From NCBI GenBank assembly GCA_963662155.1, contig OY759267.1, forward strand, positions 34,576,976 through 34,640,975: a DNA stretch of 64,000 bases. The letters are read 5' to 3'. Positions 40,831 through 53,847 of this stretch are shown here, piece by piece. Made by a program: the position numbers and the translations under genes. The notes below the pieces were generated by a model that saw nothing but the letters and a program-made list of their open reading frames with translations, made no database searches and was not told the origin of the DNA. The first letter of the stretch is position 1; the number at the start of each line of letters is the position of its first letter. Source of the stretch: Lamellibrachia columna. Its lineage: Eukaryota; Annelida; Polychaeta; Sabellida; Siboglinidae.

Positions 40831-41481
40831 GATTTGTTCTAATAAATCAGTATTTGCGCTGAGTAGTAATGGCTTATGATTTGGTAACCAGATTGATTTG
40901 TTTAATGTTTTTATTTATACTTTCACTGTACATCCTTCTTGACAAAGGATATTTGATTTTTATGAGCATGCTGTAGTCAAGAAGATTACGTCGTTTATAT
41001 GAGTACAACCATATGGTAAAATGCATATTGCTCAAACAGAGATACATATGAGAGATTGATTTTGTAAATATTTAGCAAATATTCTATTGAAATAATGTTT
41101 TTTCTCATAAGCAATTTATACACTGCTTATGAAAATGTTGACCATATTATTGCATTTATTAAACCTAACTTTTTTTTACCAAACTATCGGTGCTTTTCCT
41201 CTTTTTTCACTTATGTTCATCGGTTAGGTTCAGGTAAAATATTGTCGAGTCACTCTTTCTGTTTTATCTTTCCATACTTTTCTATCGGCTGCCCCCTCTC
41301 CATCTTTCATCTTGCCCCTCTCCATCTTTCATCTTGCCCCTCTCCATCATTCATCTTCCTCCGATCTTCTCATATCCCACCTCACGCAGTCCTTCGATCT
41401 TAGCTGTTCGTTCCCCTTTTCTTGCATCCTTTATGTTTTTTCACCTTTCTCTTCCACTTTCTTTACTAGTATGTCTGCATC
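40831..41481. repeat. ~470-bp repeat, copy 2, and junction with the array
   Basis: Follows 39,012-39,620 closely up to tatgtctgcatcc, then breaks at about 41,481 into the first satellite unit. A 16-bp block (cttgcccctctccatc) is locally duplicated near 41,311-41,345. Confidence 0.85.
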
Positions 41482-41884
41482 CAGTATATTAGGGGGGGTG
41501 GGGACATCTTCAATCTAGTGCAGCCTCCCTCCGATAAGTTACATCAAAGCAGAACAAGTCACATTATAATAGAATTACTTAGCAGTCAACTTTTGTTTAT
41601 TTCAGTTAATTAGACACAGTCACCTTTACTCAAGTCCATGTGAAGAGCACACATCTATTGGGAGTTGAGAAAATCCTGGACAGGCCCAGCTGTTATCTGA
41701 TATGGCCTAGTGAGCTGACGTAACTGTTTCACATGGAAGGTGAGTTGTTTTTGAGGACTCCACTAAGTAGGTTATGTAATGTTATGCAATTCGACAAGTT
41801 GAGGTGTCTGGCTTTTCAGTAATCCACACTCAAATGTGATATTTGGGTCTGTTTACATAGGTGTATTTTGGCACCAGGTAAAAA

Positions 41885-42471
41885 ATTATTATAACTTTCA
41901 GTATGGAATAACAACTGGCTATATAGAATTTGATTACAGAACACATGCTGGACTATTCCAAAAATTATGTTACAAGTTCATTCGAGTGAGCTGAAAAAGT
42001 GAGTGTATTCGAGTATCGTACTAGAATACAGACTGTCTGAAGCTGAAGTAGCTCATATCTGTGTGTTCTGTCCACCACAGGTGGTGGTTCCTTGTGTATG
42101 TAAGCAACTCCAACAACTAGGTAGGACATAGATTTTTTGCATGAATGCATGATTTTCATTTACCTTTATCAACAGTCTAAATGAAAAAAATTCTGCACCG
42201 TTACCATTTTTATATGGGGTAAGACCACAGTTGACCTTCCTGTTTACTGTTTCACACGAATGTAGGGCACGCGAAATTGTGAAATGTGAACTTAATAAAT
42301 TCATATTATGTGACATGAGTGCCTTTGAGCATGAATATTCACAGGTTTGTTTATAGAAGCTATTGGCTGTGAAATAGTGCATTTTTTTGAGAGTTTAACT
42401 GGCGGAGGGATTTATGGGAATTTTTCTGCTATGGGCCACGTGGGCGCATGAATACACGTCGGAAACTGCCA
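41885..42471 (+). other. Array-specific ~590-bp segment (unit 1 example)
   Basis: This part is absent from the parent copy at 32.3-33.1 kb. It begins after a gtaaaa donor-like site and ttataactttcag acceptor with an exon-like reading YGITTGYIEFDYRTH, closing at a stop after CYKFIRVS. The preceding block (VYIGVLWHQ) joins it in phase 0. Further on it has a near palindrome ccaccacaggtggtgg. The source of the segment is unknown. Confidence 0.5.
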
Positions 42472-42754
42472 GCAATCCTGAAGGAGTGGTTTGCACCACT
42501 CTGTCAAAGTCATCCTGGCTTAGCCGTGGCAACCAAACCCCACTGCTAACCCCACTGGGTTCCTGTTGGATTGCTGCATCTGATGGTTTGTGGTAACAGT
42601 GGCCGGTCTTGAAGCCACCAATTTTCATCTTAATTCCACCAGCAGGTGGACATTTCTCCTCACTCTTGTTACTACTATTACTACTATCATGTGTTGTCTC
42701 CTCCATTTTAAAATCCCAGGTAAATCCAAGTAAAATTACTAATGAAAGTGACAA
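42472..42754 (-). pseudogene. Transposase N-terminal fragment, array unit 1
   Basis: Encodes the parent sequence from MEETTHDS to GLLAVSD, then a short new tail (VYSCAHVAHSRK) and a stop at 42,395 supplied by the array-specific segment. Confidence 0.85.
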
Positions 42755-43810
42755 AACCGTTATCTGAATGAAAAGACGTCTAATCCACCTGAGAAACCAG
42801 ATGACAGTGACAGGAGACCAGTATATTAGGGGGGGGACATCTTCAAACTATAGTAGCCTCCCTCTGATAAGTTACATCAAAGCAGAACAAGTCACATTAT
42901 AACATAATTACTTAGCAGTCAACTTTTGTTTATTTCATTTAATTAGACACAGTCACCTTTACTCAAGTCCATGTGAAGAGCACACATCTATTGGGAGTTG
43001 ACAAAATCCTGGACAGGCCCAGCTGTTATCTGATATGGCCTAGTGAGCTGATGTAACTGTTTCACATGGAAGGTGAGATGTTTTTTTGGGGACTCCACTA
43101 AGTAGGTTATGTAATGTTATGCAATTCGACAAATTGAGGTGTCTGGCTTTTCAGTAATCCACACTCAAAGGTGATATTTGGGTCTGTTTACATAGGTGTA
43201 TTGTGGCACCAGGTAAAAAATTATTATAACTTTCAGTATGGAATAACAACTGGCTATATAGAATTTGATTACAGAACACATGCTGGACTATTCCAAAAAT
43301 TATGTTACAAGTTCATTCGAGTGAGCTGAAAAAGGGAGTGTATTCGAGTATCGTACTAGAATACAGACTGTCTCAAGCTGAAGTAGCTCATATATGTGTG
43401 TTCTGCCCACCACAGGTGGTGGTTCCTTGTGTATGTAAGCAACTCCAACAACTAGGTAGGACATAGATTTTTTGCATCAATGCATGATTTTCATTTACCT
43501 TTATCAACAGTCTAAATAAAAAAAAATTCTGCACCGTTACCATTTTTATTTGGGGTAAGACCACAGTTGACCTTCCTGTTTACTGTTTCACACGAATGTA
43601 GGGCACGCGAAATTGTGAAATGTGAACTTAATAAATTCATATTATGTGACATAAGTGCCTTTGAGCATGAATATTCACAGGTTTGTTTATAGAAGCTATT
43701 GGCTGTGAAATGGTGCATTTTTTGGAGAGTTTAACTGGCGGAGGGATTTATGGGAATTTATCTGCTATAGGCCACGTGGGCGCATGAATACACGTCGGAA
43801 ACTGCCAGCA

Positions 43811-44093
43811 ATCCTGAAGGAGTGGTTTGCACCACTCTGTCAAAGTCATCCTGGCTTAGCTGTGGCAACCAAACCCCACTGCTAATCCCACTGGGTTCCT
43901 GTTGGATTGCTGCATCTGATGGTTTGTGGTAACAGTGGCCGGTCTTGAAGCCACCAATTTTCATCTTAATTCCACCAGCAGGTGGACATTTCTCCTCACT
44001 CTTTCTACTACTACTACTACTACTATCATGTGTTGTCTCCTCCTTTTTAAAATCCCAGGTAAATCCAAGTAAAATTACTAATGAAAGTGACAA
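43811..44093 (-). pseudogene. Transposase N-terminal fragment, array unit 2
   Basis: As unit 1, but the tail is truncated by a change giving a stop after HVAYSR. Start reads KEETT in place of MEETT, so the second ATG is lost and only the upstream ATG remains. Confidence 0.8.
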
Positions 44094-45146
44094 AACCGTT
44101 ATCTGAATGCAAAGACGTCTAATCCACCTGAGAAACCAGATGACAGTGACAGGAGACCAGTATATTGGGGGGGTGGGGACATCTTCAAATTAGTGCAGCC
44201 TCCCTCTGATAAGTTACATCAAAGCAGAACAAGTCACATTATAACATAATTACTTAGCAGTCAACTTTTGTTGATTTTAGTTAATTAAACACAGTCACCT
44301 TTACTCAAGTCCATATGAAGTGCACACATCTATTGGGAGTTGAGAAAATCCTGGACAGGCCAAGCTGTTATCTGATATGGCCTAGTGAGCTGACGTAACT
44401 GTTTCACATGGAAGGTGGGTTGTTTTTGAGGACTCCACTAAGTAGGTTATGTAATGTTATGCAATTCGACAAGTTGAAGTGTCCGTCTTTTCAGTAATCC
44501 ACACTCAAATGTGATATTTGGGTCTGTTTACATAGGTGTATTGTGGCACCAGGTAAACAATTATTATAACTTTCAGTATGGAATAACAACTGGCTATATA
44601 GAATTTGATTACAGAACACATGCTGGACTATTCCAAAAATTATGTTACAAGTTAATTCGAGTGAGCTGAAAAAAGTGAGTGTATTCGAGTATCGTACTAG
44701 AATACAGACTGTCTCAAGCTGAAGTAGCTCATATATGTGTGTTCTGCCCACCACAGGTGGTGGTTCCTTGTGTATGTAAGCAACTCCAACAACTAGGTAG
44801 GACATAATTTTTTTGCATGAATGCATGATTTTCATTTACCTTTATCAACAGGCTAAATTAATGTTTTGTCTGCACAATTACCATTTTTATTTGGGGTAAG
44901 ACCACAGTTGACCTTCCTGTTTACTGTTTCACACGAATGTAGGGCACGCGAAATTGTGAAATGTGAACTTTATAAATTCATATTGTGTGACATGAGTGCC
45001 TTTGAGTATGAATATTCACAGGTTTGTTTATAGAAGCTATTGGCTGTGACATAGTGCATTTTTTGGAGAGTTTAACTGGCGGAGGGATTTATGGGAATTT
45101 TTCTGCTATGGGCCACGTGGGCGCATGAACACACGTCGGAAACTGC

Positions 45147-45430
45147 CAGCAATCCTGAAGGAGTGGTTTGCACCACTCTGTCAAAGTCATCCTGGCTTAG
45201 CCTTGCAACCAAACCCCACTGCTAACCCCACTGGGTTCCTGTTGGATTGCTGCATCTGATGGTTTGTGGTAACAGTGGCCGGTCTTGAAACCACCAATTT
45301 TCATCTTAATTCCACCAGCAGGTGGACATTTCTCCTCACTCTTTCTACTACTACTAATACTATCATGTGTTGTCTCCTCCATTTTAAAATCCCAGGTAAA
45401 TCCAAGTAAAATTACTAATGAAAGTGACAA
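45147..45430 (-). pseudogene. Transposase N-terminal fragment, array unit 3
   Basis: A base is missing near 45,203, shifting the frame after SSGVWL. Confidence 0.8.
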
Positions 45431-46471
45431 AACCGTTATCTGAATGCAAAGACATCTAATCCACCTGAGAAACCAGATGACAGTGACAGGAGACCAGTAT
45501 ATTAAGGGGGGGACATCTTCAAACTAGTGCAGCCTCCCTTTGATAAGTTACATCAAAGCAGAACAAGTCACATTATAATATAATTACTAAGCAGTCAACT
45601 TTTGTTTATTTCAGTTAATTAGACACAGTCACCTTTACTCAAGTCCATGTGAAGAGCACACATCTATTGGGAGTTGAGAAAATCCTGGACAGGCCCATCT
45701 GTTATCTGATATGGCCTAGTGAGTTGACGTAACTGTTTCACATGGAAGGTGAGTTGTTTTTGAGGACTCCACTAAGTAGGTTATGTAATGTTATGCAATT
45801 CGACAAGTTGAGGTGTCTGTCTTTTCAGTAATCCACGCTCAAAAGTGATATTTGGGTCTGTTTACATAGGTGTATTGTGGCTCCAGGTAAAACATTATTA
45901 TAACTTTCAGTATGGAATAACAACTGGCTATATAGAATTTGATTACAGAACACATGCTGGACTATTCCAAAAATTATGTTACAAGTTAATTCGAGTGAAC
46001 TGAAAAAGTGAGTGTATTCGAGTATCGTACTAGAATACAGACTGTCTCAAGCTGAAGTAGCTCATATATGTGTGTTCTGCCCACCACAGGTGGTGGTTCC
46101 TTGTCTATGTAAGCAACTCCAACAACTAGGTAGGACATAGATTTTTTGCATGAATGCATGATTTTCATTTACCTTTATCAACAGTCTAAATTTAAAACAA
46201 TTCTGCACAGTTACCATTTTTATTTGGGGTAAGACCACAGTTGACCTTCCTGTTTACTGTTTCACACGAATGTAGGGCACGCGAAATTGTGAAATGTGAA
46301 CTTAATAAATTCATATTATGTGACATGAGTGACTTTGAGCATGAATATTCACAGGTTTGTTTATAGAAGCTATTGGCTGTGAAATAGTGCATTGTTTGGA
46401 GAGTTTAAATGGCGGAGGGATTTAAGGGAATTTTTCTGCTATGGGCCACGTGGGCGCATGAATACACGTCG

Positions 46472-46756
46472 GAAACTGCCAGCAATCCTGAAGGAGTCGT
46501 TTGCACCACTCTGCCAAAGTCATCCTGGCTTAGCCGTAGAAACCAAACCCCATTGCTAACCCCACTGGGTTCCTATTGGATTGCTGCATCTGATGGTTTG
46601 TGGTAACAGTGGCTGGTCTTGAAGCCACCAATTTTCATCTTAATTCCACCAGCAGGTGGACATTTCTCCTCACTCTTTCTACTACTACTACTACTATCAT
46701 GTGTTGTCTCCTCCATGTTAAAATCCCAGGTAAATCCAAGTAAAATTACTAATGAA
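46472..46756 (-). pseudogene. Transposase N-terminal fragment, array unit 4
   Basis: Broken: a stop replaces a Gln codon near the IQQEP position (46,573), and several bases differ from other units. In this unit the reading is open further upstream through the G-run. Confidence 0.8.
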
Positions 46757-47820
46757 AGTGACAAAACCGTTATCTGAATGCAAAGACGTCTAATCCACAT
46801 GAGAAACCAGATGGCCTTGACAGGAGACCAGTATATTAAGGGGGGGGGTGGGGACATCTTCAAACTAGTGTAGCCTCCCTTTGATAAGTTACATCAAAGC
46901 AGAACAAGTCACATTATAATATAATTACTTAGCAGTCAACTTTTGTTTATTTCAGTTAATTAGACACAGTCACCTTTACTCAAGTCCATGTGAAGTGCAC
47001 ACATCAATTGGGAGTTGAGAAAATCCTGGACAGGCCCAGCTGTTATCTGATATGGTCTAGTGAGCTGACATAACTGTTTCACAGGGAAGGTGAGTTGTTT
47101 TTGAGGATTCCACTAAGTAGGTTATGTAATGTTATGCAATTCGACAAGTTGAGGTGTCTGTCTTTTCAGTAATCCACACTCAAAGGTGATATTTGGGTCT
47201 GTTTACATAGGTGTATTTTGGCACCAGGTAAAAAAATATTATAACTTTCAGTATGGAATAACAACTAGCTATATAGAATTTGATTACAGAACACATGCTG
47301 AACTATTCCAAATATTATGTTACAAGTTCATTCGAGTGAGCTGAAAAAGTGAGTGTATTCGAGTATCGTACTAGAATACAGACTGTCTCAAGCTGAAGTA
47401 GCTCATATATGTGTGCTCTGCCCACCACAGGTGGTGGTTCCTTGTGTATGTAAGCAACTCCAACAACTAGGTAGGACATAGATTTTTTGCATGAATGCAT
47501 GATTTTCATTTTCCTTTATCAAGTCTAAATTAAAAAAAATTCTGCACAGTTACCATTTTTATTTGGGGTAAGACCACAGTTGACCTTCCTGTTTACTGTT
47601 TCACACGAATGTAGGGCACGCGAAATTGTGAAATGTGAACTTTATAAATTCATATTGTGTGACATGAGTGCCTTTGAGTATGAATATTCACAGGTTTATT
47701 TATAGAAGCTATTGGCTGTGACATAGTGCATTTTTTGGAGAGTTTAACTGGCGGAGGGATTTATGGGAATTTTTCTGCTATGGGCCACGTGGGCGCATGA
47801 ACACACGTCGGAAACTGCCA

Positions 47821-48103
47821 GCAATCCTGAAGGAGTGGTTTGCACCACTCTGTCAAAGTCATCCTGGCTTAGCCGTGGCAACCAAACCCCACTGCTAACC
47901 CCACTGGGTTCATGTTGGATTGCTGCAACTGATGGTTTGTGGTAACATTGGCCGGTCTTGAAGCCACCAATTTTCATCTTAATTCCACCAGCAGGTGGAC
48001 ATTTCTCCTCATTCTTTCTACTACTACTACTACTATCATGTGTTGTCTCCTCCATTTTAAAATCCCAGGTAAATCCAAGTAAAATTACTAATGAAAGTGA
48101 CAA
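47821..48103 (-). pseudogene. Transposase N-terminal fragment, array unit 5
   Basis: Open to the usual new tail. Contains unit-specific changes (TGQCYHK, IQHEP). Confidence 0.8.
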
Positions 48104-49416
48104 AACCGTTATCTGAATGCAAAGACGTCTAATCCACCTGATAAACCAGATGACAGTGACAGGAGACCAGTTTATTAGGGGGGGGGGACATCTTCAAACT
48201 AGTGCAGCCTCCCTCTGATAAGTTACATCAAAGCAGAACAAGTCACATTATAATATAATTACTTAGCAGTCAACTTTTGTTTATTTCAGTTAATTAGACA
48301 CAGTCACCTTTACTCAAGTCCATGTGAAGAGCACACATCTATTGGGAGTTGAGAAAATCCTGGACAGGCCCAGCTGTTATCTGATATGGCCTAGTGAGCT
48401 GACGTAACTGTTTCACATAGAAGGTGAGTTGTTTTTGAGGACTCCACTAAGTAGGTTATGTAATGTTATGCAATTCGACAAGTTGAGGTGTAATCCACAC
48501 TCAAAGGTGATATTTGGGTCTGTTTACATAGGTGTATTGTGGCACCAGGTAAACCATTATTATAACTTTCAGTATGGAATAACAACTGGCTATATAGAAT
48601 TTGATTACAGAACACATGGTGGACTATTCCAAAAATTATGTTACAAGTTCATTCGAGTGAGCTGAAAAAGTGAGTGTATTCGAGTATCGTACTAGAATAC
48701 AGACTGTCTCAAGCTGAAGTAGCTCATTTATGTGTGTTCTGCCCACCACAGGTGGTGGTTCCTTGTGTATGTAAGCAACTCGATTGCATAGATCATTATA
48801 ATCCAACTTTGATGCATCTTGGGAAATCTTGAGAAGAACACAGGATTGAATTTGGTGGATTTTATATTTGTCTAAAGCGTGGAATATTGATCGGATAAGT
48901 ATTATTATTGTGTGTATATTAAACATAAACTTACAAGAGTCCTTGTTTAGTCAATAGTTGCTGTTAAAATTTAGCTATAGGAGTAATTTATGGTAGTTTA
49001 TATCGTAGGTCTCCGAGGACTCGGTAGCGCGAGCGATAATTAAGGGTTGTTGTTTTCAGTTGATTGGGTACATAATACGAGACGTAATATTATTGTAAAT
49101 AATTTAGTACATATTAAATATTGAAAACCTAAATATTTTGTTTTAGCAATATTTATTGTTAAAAGTTAGCCGTAGGTAGTAATTCAGTGTTATTTAAATA
49201 AGGTCACTGAAATTTCGTTAGCGCGAGCGATATTACGTTTTGTTAGTCAGCTGTTACGTAGAAAGTAAGTTGGAAGGCAGTAGCTGTAAATTTAATTAAG
49301 ACATAATTAACATACTATAAAGTGTGTATTACAGCACAAAAACAGTCTTTGTGAAGACTACCTAGTATAAATTGATTATAAACGGATTATAAACAAATAC
49401 AAATTTAATTTCTAAC

Positions 49417-50513
49417 ATGGCGCCGTGCAAACGCCAAGTAAAGGCGAAACGTAATTTGATATGCTCTAGCTGCGACAGCTGGATAGACTTTGCAAAGTCC
49501 GGGTGTGTAAATTCGTGGGCGGAGGTGCAGGCGGATGATTTCCATTTCGTGTGTAGGGGTGTAAGACAGTGAAACATCTGCAGGAGCATGTGATTGAGCT
49601 AAGGCATATGATTTTGATGATGACAGGGCAGGGTGAGAGAGAAGTGAGCAGAGGTGGTGAGAATGATGAGAGCAGAGGTGGTGAGACCGAGGAGAGCAGA
49701 GGTGGTGAGACCGAGGAGAGCAGAGGTGGTGAGACCGAGGAGAGCAGAGGTGGTGAGACCAAGGAGAACAAGGAGAGCAGTGGCAATGTGAGGGAGAAAG
49801 CTGGTAAGAAGAAGAAAGATGACAGAAGGCAGAGAATGCAACAAAAGAGAGGTAAGCGGGTGAGTGGAGAGGGATTGCCAGGTGGTAAGACAGTAAAGGT
49901 TGATGATATGAGAGAAAGGGGGCATACTAGTAGTGTGCAACAGAAAATGAGCTTTGCTGATGTAGTATCACAGGGGAAAGCGAGGAAAGCCCGGGTATTT
50001 ATGGGGGATTCCATCATTAGGAAAGTGGATAAAATTGTAAATAGAGGAGATGACATAACAGTATGCCTACCAGGGGCAAAAGTAGAGGATATAGCAGAGA
50101 AGGCAGGACAGGTCATGGGTGGTGGCACGGGAGGTGTTGTTCTCGTGCATGTGGGAACGAACAATGCAGAGAAGGAGGGAACGTCATCCATCGTTGGTAA
50201 GTACAGGAGTTTGATCAAGACACTTAAAGAGGCACGAGTTGGGCAGATCGTATTGTCGGGGATTTTACCAATAATGGGAGGCAGGGGTGAGGAATATAGG
50301 AACTGTAGAAGGATGGCGATTAACACACAGGTACAGAAGGTATGTATGGAGGAGGGAGTAGGCTTCGTAGACATGTGGTTAAACTTTGTGGGAAGAGGTG
50401 ACTTTTTCATGAGAGATGGACTACATCTGACAGGGAAGGGTGCTGGAGTTCTAGCGTGTGAGTTTGTCAGAGTTGTCGACGAGGGCACAGGTACCATAAA
50501 TTATTTAAACTAG
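49417..50513 (+). pseudogene. CR1 ORF1: PHD-like finger plus SGNH esterase
   Basis: ATG at 49,417 in good context. The first 48 codons form a PHD-like zinc finger (ICSSCDSWIDFAKSGC then FHFVCRGC) broken by loss of one base in a G run near 49,558. After it come about five 8-residue GETEESRG repeats (24-bp period, 49,665-49,760), a Lys/Arg-rich linker, and a complete SGNH/GDSL hydrolase domain: block I FMGDS (Ser nucleophile), block III VGTNN, block V RDGLHL with the Asp/His pair. CR1 ORF1 proteins are known for this PHD-esterase layout and are thought to help retrotransposition through lipid or membrane interaction or RNA binding. The esterase part is intact over 314 codons. The long reverse-strand open frame here is a shadow. 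Confidence 0.88.
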
Positions 50514-50583
50514 ATGCGCAGGGGGAACTGACAGAGAAAACTCAAAGGAGTACTACTACAAATACACATCCAAAGAAATGTTC

Positions 50584-53381
50584 ACCAATAATTTCAGACA
50601 ATGAACTTAAATGTGTATGCTTAAATGCCAGGAGCATAGTAAATAAAAAAAGTGAGTTAGACATTATGGTAGCAGATATTGATCCTCATGTAATAGGCAT
50701 CACAGAATGATGGGCAAATGAAGATATAGTAGATGCTGAGTTAGCACTGACAGGCTATGTAATGTTTAGGAAGGATAGACGAGAAAGAAGGGGAGGTGGA
50801 GTAATTTTGTATATTAAAGAATCTATCCAAGCATATGAAATTACACTGAAAAGTGAAGCAGATAGTGTGGAAGCAATTTGGTGTAACATAGTTACCAGGA
50901 ACTCAACATTAACAATAGGAATAGTTTATCGTAGTCCTAACATAGGACAAGAGGAAGATGAAAAATGACAAAAGGCGATAAGGGAGGTGAGCAAGGGAGA
51001 ATGTGTTATAATGGGTGATTTTAACCATGGCCATATACAATGGGAATCATTTGAGAGTGCTGGAGGTGACGACCATCAGTTTCTACTTCTAACACAGGAT
51101 TGTTTCCTTACTCAACATGTCTTGGAACCAACCAGAGGTGGGAATGTGTTAGATTTAATTGTGTCTTCTCAAAATGAATTAGTTGACAATGTTGAAGTAC
51201 ACGAACCTTTGGGCTCAAGTGACCATAACCAAATATATTTTAATATAAAAGTAAAAACAGGGAATACATATAAAAAAACAATTGAGGAGGAACTTCAACA
51301 AAGGCAAATATAAAGTGATGAGAACATATCTAGCAAATATAGATTGGAATAACTTGCTGAAGAACAAGACAGCAACAGAATGCTGGACTTGTTTAAAATA
51401 TGAGATTGAGGGCATTATTGAGAAATTTATTCCATTAAGAAAACAAGGGAAAAGATCCAGGAAAAAACACCTGTTAAAAGAAGCTATTAGAAAAATTGCT
51501 CACAAACAGATGCTGTGGAGGGTCGATAAACACACTGGAAATGTAGAAGACTACACAAACTACAAAGAGGCACTTAACCTAGCTACAACTGGAATTAGAA
51601 AATCTAAAATAACCTTTGAACAAAAATTGGCAGGTAATATAAAAAATGACAGCAAGAGTTTCTATGCTTATGTAAGGAGTAAACAGAAAGTTCGAGATAA
51701 GGTCGGACCTCTGGAAAACAACAGTGAAAACATAATTTCAGATGGGTTCCAAATGGCAGAGATCCTGAATGAGTATTTCAGCTCAGTTTTTACCACAGAA
51801 GATATCAACTCACTTCCAGTTCCATTGACTAAATTTGAGGGCAATAAATCAGAACATTTAGGGCAGTTATTTGTAACTCCTGAAATGATAGCAAAGAAAA
51901 TTAAGAAGATGAAAGATAATAAATCACCTGGAGTTGATGGGATACCACCAAAACTGCTAAAGGAAATTGTTGATCAAATTGGTACACCACTTGCAAACTT
52001 ATTTAACTTGTCACTAGAAGAAGGAATAGTTCCTTCAGAATTGAAAGAAGCAAACATTACGCCGCTATTTAAGAAGGGATCGAGGAAGAAGCCAGAACAT
52101 TACAGACCAGTGAGTTTAACATCAGTTGTATGTAAATTACTCGAAACATTAATTAGAGACCACATGGTGGAATTCCTCGTAAAACATAAATTAATAAATA
52201 CATCTCAACATGGATTCCTAAAAGCAAGGTCATGTCTAACCAATCTCTTATGTTTTTAGAAGAAATTACAAAGTGGGTAGATGACGGGTCACCAGTGGAT
52301 GTTGTCTACTTAGATTTTCAGAAAGCTTTCGATAAAGTGCCACATCAAAGATTGTTACTTAAACTAAAAGCCCATGGTATAGGCAATGATGTAATCAACT
52401 GGATAGAAAAGTGGCTTACACACAGAAGACAGAGAGTAATAGTAGATGGTGAGATTTCAAACTGGAAATCTGTTTTGAGTGGGGTACCACAGGGATCAGT
52501 ATTAGGCCCTATACTGTTTTTAATATATATAAATGATTTGGAGGATGACATATCTAGCAAAGTACTCAAATTTGCAGATGACACAAAAGTATTCAGAAAG
52601 GTTACTAATGATACAGATAACCAAAGTTTACAGGATGATCTGGAAAAATTAGTTAAATGGTCAGAAAAATGGCAAATGTTATTCAATTTTGGGAAGTGTA
52701 AATGTATACACATAGGACATGGAAATATGGACGAGGAATATAAAATGGGGGATGCTGTACTAGGTAGAACCACACAAGAAAAGGATTTAGGAGTAACATT
52801 TAATGCTGACATGAAAGTTTCAGAGCAATGTGGGATTGCTGCTTCGAAAGGAAATCAAATTCTAGGGCTAATTAGGAGAACTATCACGTATAAGGAGAAA
52901 CATTTAATTGTACCCCTGTACAAAGCAATAGTTAGACCACATTTGGAATATTGTATTCAAGCATGGAGGCCATATCGTAAAAAAAGACATAGATAAGCTA
53001 GAAAGAATACAACGAAGAGCAACTAAGATGATTCCAGAATTAAGAGACCTTAGTTACGAAAGTCGCTTATTACAATGTGGTTTGACAACACTAGAGACCA
53101 GGAGACTAAGAGGAGACCAAATAGAAGTGTTTAAAATAGTGAACGGTTATGAGGATATTGATAGGAATATGTTTTTCAAACTTAAAGAAGGCAGTAGAAC
53201 CAGAGGACACAAAGCAGCATTAGTTAAGGAGCAGTGTAGGTTGGACATGAGAAAGTACTCTTTCTCACAGAGGGTGATAAATGAATGGAACAAACTGCCA
53301 AATGATTGTGTTAATGCTAGTAGTGTGAATATGTTTAAAAATAGAATTGACAGATATCTGATAAGGGCGGGCTACACATAG
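50584..53381 (+). pseudogene. CR1 ORF2: endonuclease and reverse transcriptase
   Basis: APE-type endonuclease first: CLNARSIVNKKSELD near 50,617, GGGVILYIKES, IGIVYRSP, VIMGDFNHG near 51,007 and SSDHNQIYF near 51,216 (catalytic Asp-His). RT next: KKMKDNKSPGVDGIPPKLLK near 51,901, FKKGSRKKPEHYRPVSL near 52,069, LDFQKAFDKVPHQRL near 52,312, GVPQGSVLGPILF near 52,481, and FADDTKVFR near 52,570 (catalytic Asp pair). The C-terminal region IPELRDLSYESRLLQ follows. In-frame stops lie at about 50,708 and 50,966; frameshifts near 51,280, 52,240 and 53,000. The enzyme nicks target DNA and primes reverse transcription there. The catalytic residues themselves are preserved. Confidence 0.92.
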
Positions 53382-53847
53382 ATGAGAAAATTGTTGGACT
53401 CTCGATAAGCCAATGGCTTCCTTGTCCACTTGCCATCTGGAACTTGTTGTTCGAGATGGCAATCTTGTTAAATCTTGTTAAACTCCAACGACTAGGTAGG
53501 ACATAGATTTTTTGCATGAATGCATGATTTTCATTTGCCTTTATCAACAGGCTAAATTAAATTTTTGTCTGCATAATTACCATTTTTATTTGGGGTAAGA
53601 CCACAGTTGACCTTCCTGTTTGCTGTTTCACACGAATGTAGGGCACGCGAAATTGTGAAATGTGAACGTAATAAATTCATATTATGTGACATGAGTGCCT
53701 TTGAGCATGAATATTCACAGGTTTGTTTATAGAAGCTATTGGCTGTGAAATAGTGCATTTTTTGGAGAGTTTAACTGGCGGAGGGATTTATGGGAATTTT
53801 TCTGCTATGGGCCACGTGGGCGCATGAATACACGTCGGAAACTGCCA

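Larger units (their letters stand above)
48782..53480 (+). mobile_element. Near full-length CR1 non-LTR retrotransposon
   Basis: Inserted in satellite unit 6. The flanks carry the same 5-bp string aactc (48,777-48,781 and 53,481-53,485), and outside it the unit sequence is continuous. The 3' end is two copies of aatcttgtta, the short tail repeat typical of CR1. Order: about 635 bp 5' UTR, ORF1 (49,417-50,513), ORF2 (50,584-53,381), about 100 bp 3' UTR. Two stops and three or more frameshifts mean it is no longer autonomous. Other copies of the family in this window are 5,490-7,005 and 7,629-8,101. Confidence 0.92.

Noticed and set aside
49021..49230. gcgcgagcgat motif pair in the CR1 5' UTR as a promoter duplication
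   Set aside because: Only two loosely similar blocks (near 49,025 and 49,220) are seen; not enough to call a regulatory repeat.
49466..50497. 343-codon reverse-strand ORF rich in Ser/Pro/Leu
   Set aside because: It is antisense to the CR1 ORF1 esterase, whose catalytic blocks and reading are clear.
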